Source: Leptolyngbyaceae cyanobacterium SM1_3_5
GTDB taxonomy: Bacteria > Cyanobacteriota > Cyanobacteriia > Elainellales > Elainellaceae
Assembly (NCBI GenBank): GCA_012031475.1
Contig: JAAUTJ010000160.1
Location: 1-8,711 of the forward strand
Direction of reading: 5' to 3'
DNA length: 8,711 nucleotides
The translations under genes were made by a program, and so were the position numbers. How positions within the stretch are numbered: position 1 is the stretch's first letter; each line of letters starts with the position of its first letter. The notes beneath the pieces were generated by a model. The model was not told where the DNA came from, searched no databases, and was given only the letters and a program-made list of their open reading frames with translations. Below, one piece after another: positions 5,888 to 8,711 of the stretch.

Positions 5888-6967
5888 ATGCTGCTGCAAC
5901 GGTTGGCTCCTCAATTCGCGATCGGATTAACCGTCGCGATCTGCAACTTGATTTCACTGCCGATCGATCGTGCTGCGCCTGTCCAATTTGCACTTCAACC
6001 GACAATCCTCTCTCAAGTTTCTGCCGCCATGCCCTCACCTTTTCTGTTTGATTCTGCCGCTGATTTCTCGGAAGGATTTGCCGCCGTTCGCGTTGCAGAC
6101 CGCTTCGGCTACATCGATCGATCGGGCAGTTGGGCGATCGATGTCAGCCCAGATTTTGACGGCATTTCCGCCTTTTCTCAGCAAAGAGCCGTCATCCGAG
6201 CCAACAACATCAGCGGCTACATCGACACAATGGGAACGGTCATCATTGACCCACAATATCTCAGCGCCAATTCGTTTCGAGACGGACTTGCGGCTGTGAG
6301 AATGGGCACAAAATACGGCTACATTAACTTAGCAGGCGAACTCGAAATTGAACCGCAATTCGATTTAGCTAGCGACTTTTCTCAACAGCTTGCTGCTGTG
6401 AAAATTGACGATCGCTATGGCTTTATCGATCGCCAAGGCCGCTTTGCAATCGTGCCACAGTTTGAGGACGCTTGGAGCTTTGCCGACGATCGCGCCCCGG
6501 TTCGCTCTGGCAATCAGTGGGGCTACATCGATCGCGAAGGCAAGATGGCGATCGCGCCGCAGTTCGATGGCGCATTCACTTTTGCAGACGGCATGGGCAG
6601 AATTCGCAAAGGCGCACAATGGGGCTATGTTGATGCCTCTGGCACGCTCAAAATTGCACCACAGTTTGATTTTGCAATGGATTTTTCAGACGGATTTGCT
6701 GCTGTCTTAGTCGGCAATAAATGGGGCTATATCGATCGCAACGGCGCACTGGTTATCCCCGCCCAATTCGATTTTGCTGCGGACTTTTCTGAAGGTTTGG
6801 CAGCAGTGCAAATCGATCGCCAGCACGGATTTATCGATTCGTCTGGCAGCTTTGTGATTCCGCCAAGCTTCAGCAACGTTGGTAAATTTTCGGAGGGATT
6901 TGCCTGGGTGCAAACTGAGGGCAAGTATGGGTTCATCGATCGCGAAGGTCGCTTTTTAACCAATTAG
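5888..6967 (+). CDS. Exported WG-repeat protein (nine repeats)
   Basis: The 359-residue product starts with a hydrophobic segment, MLLQRLAPQFAIGLTVAICN, that looks like a signal peptide or membrane anchor, so the protein is probably periplasmic or outside the cell. From residue 54 to the end it consists of nine WG (KWG) repeats of about 34 residues. The pattern is F-D-x-A-x-x-F-S-x-G-x-A-A-V-x-x-x-x-x-x-G-Y-I-D-x-x-G-x-x-x-I-x-P-Q. WG-repeat proteins are common, with poorly known roles, often thought to bind ligands or surfaces. The ATG at 5888 was chosen; the frame stays open to a GTG at 5849, which would add 13 residues before the signal segment. Neither start has a clear Shine-Dalgarno. 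The repeats fill the product with no catalytic domain. The frame is clean. The gene is divergent from the large membrane repeat protein and shares its regulatory region. Confidence 0.88.
   Translation: MLLQRLAPQFAIGLTVAICNLISLPIDRAAPVQFALQPTILSQVSAAMPSPFLFDSAADFSEGFAAVRVADRFGYIDRSGSWAIDVSPDFDGISAFSQQRAVIRANNISGYIDTMGTVIIDPQYLSANSFRDGLAAVRMGTKYGYINLAGELEIEPQFDLASDFSQQLAAVKIDDRYGFIDRQGRFAIVPQFEDAWSFADDRAPVRSGNQWGYIDREGKMAIAPQFDGAFTFADGMGRIRKGAQWGYVDASGTLKIAPQFDFAMDFSDGFAAVLVGNKWGYIDRNGALVIPAQFDFAADFSEGLAAVQIDRQHGFIDSSGSFVIPPSFSNVGKFSEGFAWVQTEGKYGFIDREGRFLTN
6047..6964 (+). repeat. Nine tandem WG repeats (102-bp period)
   Basis: Nine units run in phase to the end of the gene. The first is 36 residues long, the next seven are 34, and the last is shortened. 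The G-Y/F-I-D motif is present in every unit, as GYIN in unit 3 and GYVD in unit 6, and its DNA often contains ATCGATCG. Units differ enough that the array is old rather than a recent expansion. Confidence 0.85.
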
Positions 6968-6992
6968 AAATCTTGCATCGATCGCGGCTAAA

Positions 6993-7012
6993 TTCCTGTC
7001 ATCAGGAAGTTT
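6993..7012 (+). terminator. Weak candidate terminator after the WG-repeat gene
   Basis: TTCCTG / CAGGAA forms a 6-bp stem with loop TCAT, followed by a T-rich but interrupted stretch (GTTTGAGTTTCTT). It begins 25 bases after the stop at 6967. The stem is short and the T run broken, so termination here would be inefficient. Confidence 0.3.
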
Positions 7013-7071
7013 GAGTTTCTTAACAAAGAATTTCTTTTTGTAACCCTCAGACGGTACGATAAAACTCTCTT

Positions 7072-7107
7072 CGGCTTTCGCCTAAACTGCCCTGAGCCGT
7101 GCAGTTT
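7072..7107 (+). promoter_or_regulatory. Possible structured leader (interlocking stems) before the phosphoketolase-like gene
   Basis: AAACTGC (7084-7090) pairs with GCAGTTT (7101-7107) around a 10-base loop. AGCCG in that loop (7095-7099) can pair with CGGCT upstream (7072-7076), the arrangement of an H-type pseudoknot. It ends 31 bases before the ATG and 14 bases before the GAGAGG ribosome binding site. A weak promoter candidate lies upstream (TTCTTT, 17 bases, TACGAT at 7055-7060), which would put the stems at the start of the transcript. No known riboswitch class is recognised, and short stems of this kind can arise by chance. Confidence 0.3.
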
Positions 7108-7138
7108 CTATTGTTTCAATCGAGAGGCATCCGCATTC

Positions 7139-8711
7139 ATGACTGCCGTTACCCAACTTCCGACCTTTTGCGAAGGCATTCAGTATTTTAACGAGAATTT
7201 GCCCCACTTCGATCGCTACGGCAAAACCGCCGTGATTGGTGAGGGGGAGCAGGCGATCGCTGACCCCACCGATCCCGCCGCTGTCTATCAAACGCTTTTG
7301 GCTGCTGATGCGCTCCGCTATTTGACGCTGCAAGTGACGGCCAGCAAAGCATCCGGGCATCCGGGCGGGTTCGCTAGTCAGGTCGAGGCGTATGCGGCAC
7401 TGGTGATGCTTGGTCACAAAAACATCTTGACGGAAGTGGGACACCACGCGCCCGGATTCTACAGCGCCATGTTCCTCGATCGATCCCTCGAAGACATGGG
7501 GATCACTACTGTTCAGCAGTTGCGCGATCGCTTCCGCGAACAGCACGGCCTGCTCGGACACTTATCCGGCTTCATTCCCGGCATCCTCGCGCCCGCTGGC
7601 CCCTTGGGACAAGGCCAGCATTTTGCGATGGCCGCCGCCCTCCTTCACCCTGGCAAGCTGTTTCCCGTCACGATCGGAGATGGCGGACTGGGCGAACCGT
7701 ACATCATGAGCGCGATCGGCCACTTCCACACGGCCTATCCCAGCGTCACGAATTTCCTTCCTGTGCTGGTCTGGAACGGCTATTCGCAAGAGCATCACAG
7801 CATGGTGTCCACGCAGTCGAACGATCGCATGATCGGCTACTGGAAGGGCAACGGCTTCGATGAGGTCATCTTGGTCAACGCGAAAGATTTCGACGATCAA
7901 GACCAGCCGGGTGAATATGTCGATAGCACCGCTTTTTCGTTTGAGCAGCGCATGGCTTTTACACAAGCAGTTCTGGAAGCGACTGACAAAGCGGCGAAAT
8001 CCGCACTCGGCGGCAAGCTCACCGTTTTGATCGTCAAGCAGCTTAAAGGCGCAGGCGTTCACGCTCGTGGCTCCAAGTCGCACAATCTTTACGCACATCA
8101 CACGCTGGATAATGCCGACATTGTTTCCGCTCTGCAAACTCGCGCCCTGTCGTCTGCGGCGTGGCAACTGGTGCGATCGAACGCGGAACGCGCAGGCGGC
8201 GGCTCGGCCTCGAAAGTCGCCGTCACCGAATCGATTCTAGAAATTCCCGATCTCGGAACGCTGCCATTGGAAGAGTATGCGATCGCAGGCGAAAAGAAAG
8301 TCGCAACAACCGCGATGGGCAGACTCGTGGCCGCTGTTGGACAGAAGGACGATCGCTATCTCGTCACCAATGCCGACGGCAACGAAGCATCGGGAATCGC
8401 CAACATCAACCAAGCCCTGAAGATCATCCACCCGACAACGGACGATCTCTACAATCAGCAGCCCCAAGGTCAGGTGTATGAACCGCTGAGCGAAGATGCC
8501 TGCGCGGGGCTGGCGGTCGGTCTGGCGCTGATGGGCGGGCGATCGCTCTGGTGTTCCTACGAATCATTTGCGATCAACGGCCTCCCAATCTGGCAAACCG
8601 TCACGCAGGCAATGGCCGAACTGCGCCGACCCACTCCGGCCACCGTGACGCTGTTCACAGCGGGCGCACTGGAGCAGGGACGCAACGGCTGGACGCACCA
8701 GCGCCCGGAAA
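7139..8711 (+). CDS. Phosphoketolase/transketolase-like thiamine-diphosphate enzyme (C-terminus beyond window)
   Basis: The first 524 codons are present in one clean frame. The family cleaves sugar phosphates with thiamine diphosphate; phosphoketolases turn xylulose 5-phosphate or fructose 6-phosphate plus phosphate into acetyl phosphate. Visible are the transketolase-like SKASGHPGG (H74), PLGQG, and the cofactor/metal motif starting GDGGLGEP (D181) and ending VWNGY (N213). KSHNLY (H315) sits where phosphoketolases have a His-Gln pair. LSED (E452) matches the catalytic Glu of the phosphoketolase LSEHT motif, and RNGWTHQ (N516, H520) matches phosphoketolase NGFTHQ. It is therefore nearer phosphoketolase than transketolase, though diverged from canonical Xfp. 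It probably belongs to the second cyanobacterial phosphoketolase-like group typified, as I recall, by Synechocystis Sll0529. The ATG at 7139 is preceded by GAGAGG 11 bases upstream. Substrate and activity are inferred. Confidence 0.88.
   Translation, partial: MTAVTQLPTFCEGIQYFNENLPHFDRYGKTAVIGEGEQAIADPTDPAAVYQTLLAADALRYLTLQVTASKASGHPGGFASQVEAYAALVMLGHKNILTEVGHHAPGFYSAMFLDRSLEDMGITTVQQLRDRFREQHGLLGHLSGFIPGILAPAGPLGQGQHFAMAAALLHPGKLFPVTIGDGGLGEPYIMSAIGHFHTAYPSVTNFLPVLVWNGYSQEHHSMVSTQSNDRMIGYWKGNGFDEVILVNAKDFDDQDQPGEYVDSTAFSFEQRMAFTQAVLEATDKAAKSALGGKLTVLIVKQLKGAGVHARGSKSHNLYAHHTLDNADIVSALQTRALSSAAWQLVRSNAERAGGGSASKVAVTESILEIPDLGTLPLEEYAIAGEKKVATTAMGRLVAAVGQKDDRYLVTNADGNEASGIANINQALKIIHPTTDDLYNQQPQGQVYEPLSEDACAGLAVGLALMGGRSLWCSYESFAINGLPIWQTVTQAMAELRRPTPATVTLFTAGALEQGRNGWTHQRPE

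Noticed and set aside
7562..8167. Minus-strand open frame of 201 codons (with another at 7082-7561)
   Set aside because: Both lie opposite the phosphoketolase-like gene, which has a clean frame with family motifs throughout; GC-rich codon use creates the antisense frames.
1..8711. Many copies of GCGATCGC as a possible repeat array
   Set aside because: The copies are scattered with irregular spacing inside and outside genes, which is the known HIP1 pattern of cyanobacteria, not a CRISPR or mobile element.

Overview
The window is almost certainly from a cyanobacterium. The palindrome GCGATCGC (HIP1, over-represented in many cyanobacterial genomes) occurs about 17 times by eye, against roughly 0.1 expected by chance in 8.7 kb. 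The gene content fits: a PatA-free response regulator/SpoIIE-type phosphatase fusion, a WG-repeat exported protein and a phosphoketolase-like transketolase relative. No rRNA, tRNA, CRISPR array, transposase or phage gene was seen.

Layout. Positions 1-2319 hold three minus-strand genes, read from right to left: a response regulator fused to a PP2C/SpoIIE phosphatase (1171-2319), a GNAT acetyltransferase (466-1110) and the N-terminal part of an RluA-type pseudouridine synthase (1-445, running off the left edge). A good sigma70-like promoter (2368-2396) precedes the phosphatase gene. A strong intrinsic terminator (2410-2436) separates this group from the next gene. Positions 2462-5591, also minus strand, are best read as one large gene broken by three frameshifts. 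Its product would be a protein of about 1040 residues with three N-terminal membrane helices, eight tandem helical repeats of about 80-100 residues, a coiled coil and a C-terminal membrane helix. A shared regulatory region (about 5592-5887) separates it from a divergent plus-strand gene for an exported protein made of nine WG repeats (5888-6967). The window ends in a plus-strand thiamine-diphosphate enzyme of the phosphoketolase/transketolase group (7139-8711, C-terminus missing).

The genes do not form one obvious pathway. The most notable points are: (1) the large two-ended membrane repeat protein, whose function I do not recognise; (2) a pattern of small indels confined to two genes, three in the acetyltransferase and three in the repeat protein, while the other four genes read cleanly; (3) the replacement of the usual catalytic Asp by Gly in the pseudouridine synthase motif; and (4) a possible structured leader upstream of the phosphoketolase-like gene. 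The frameshifts may be assembly errors at short homopolymers or real gene decay; the sequence alone cannot decide.
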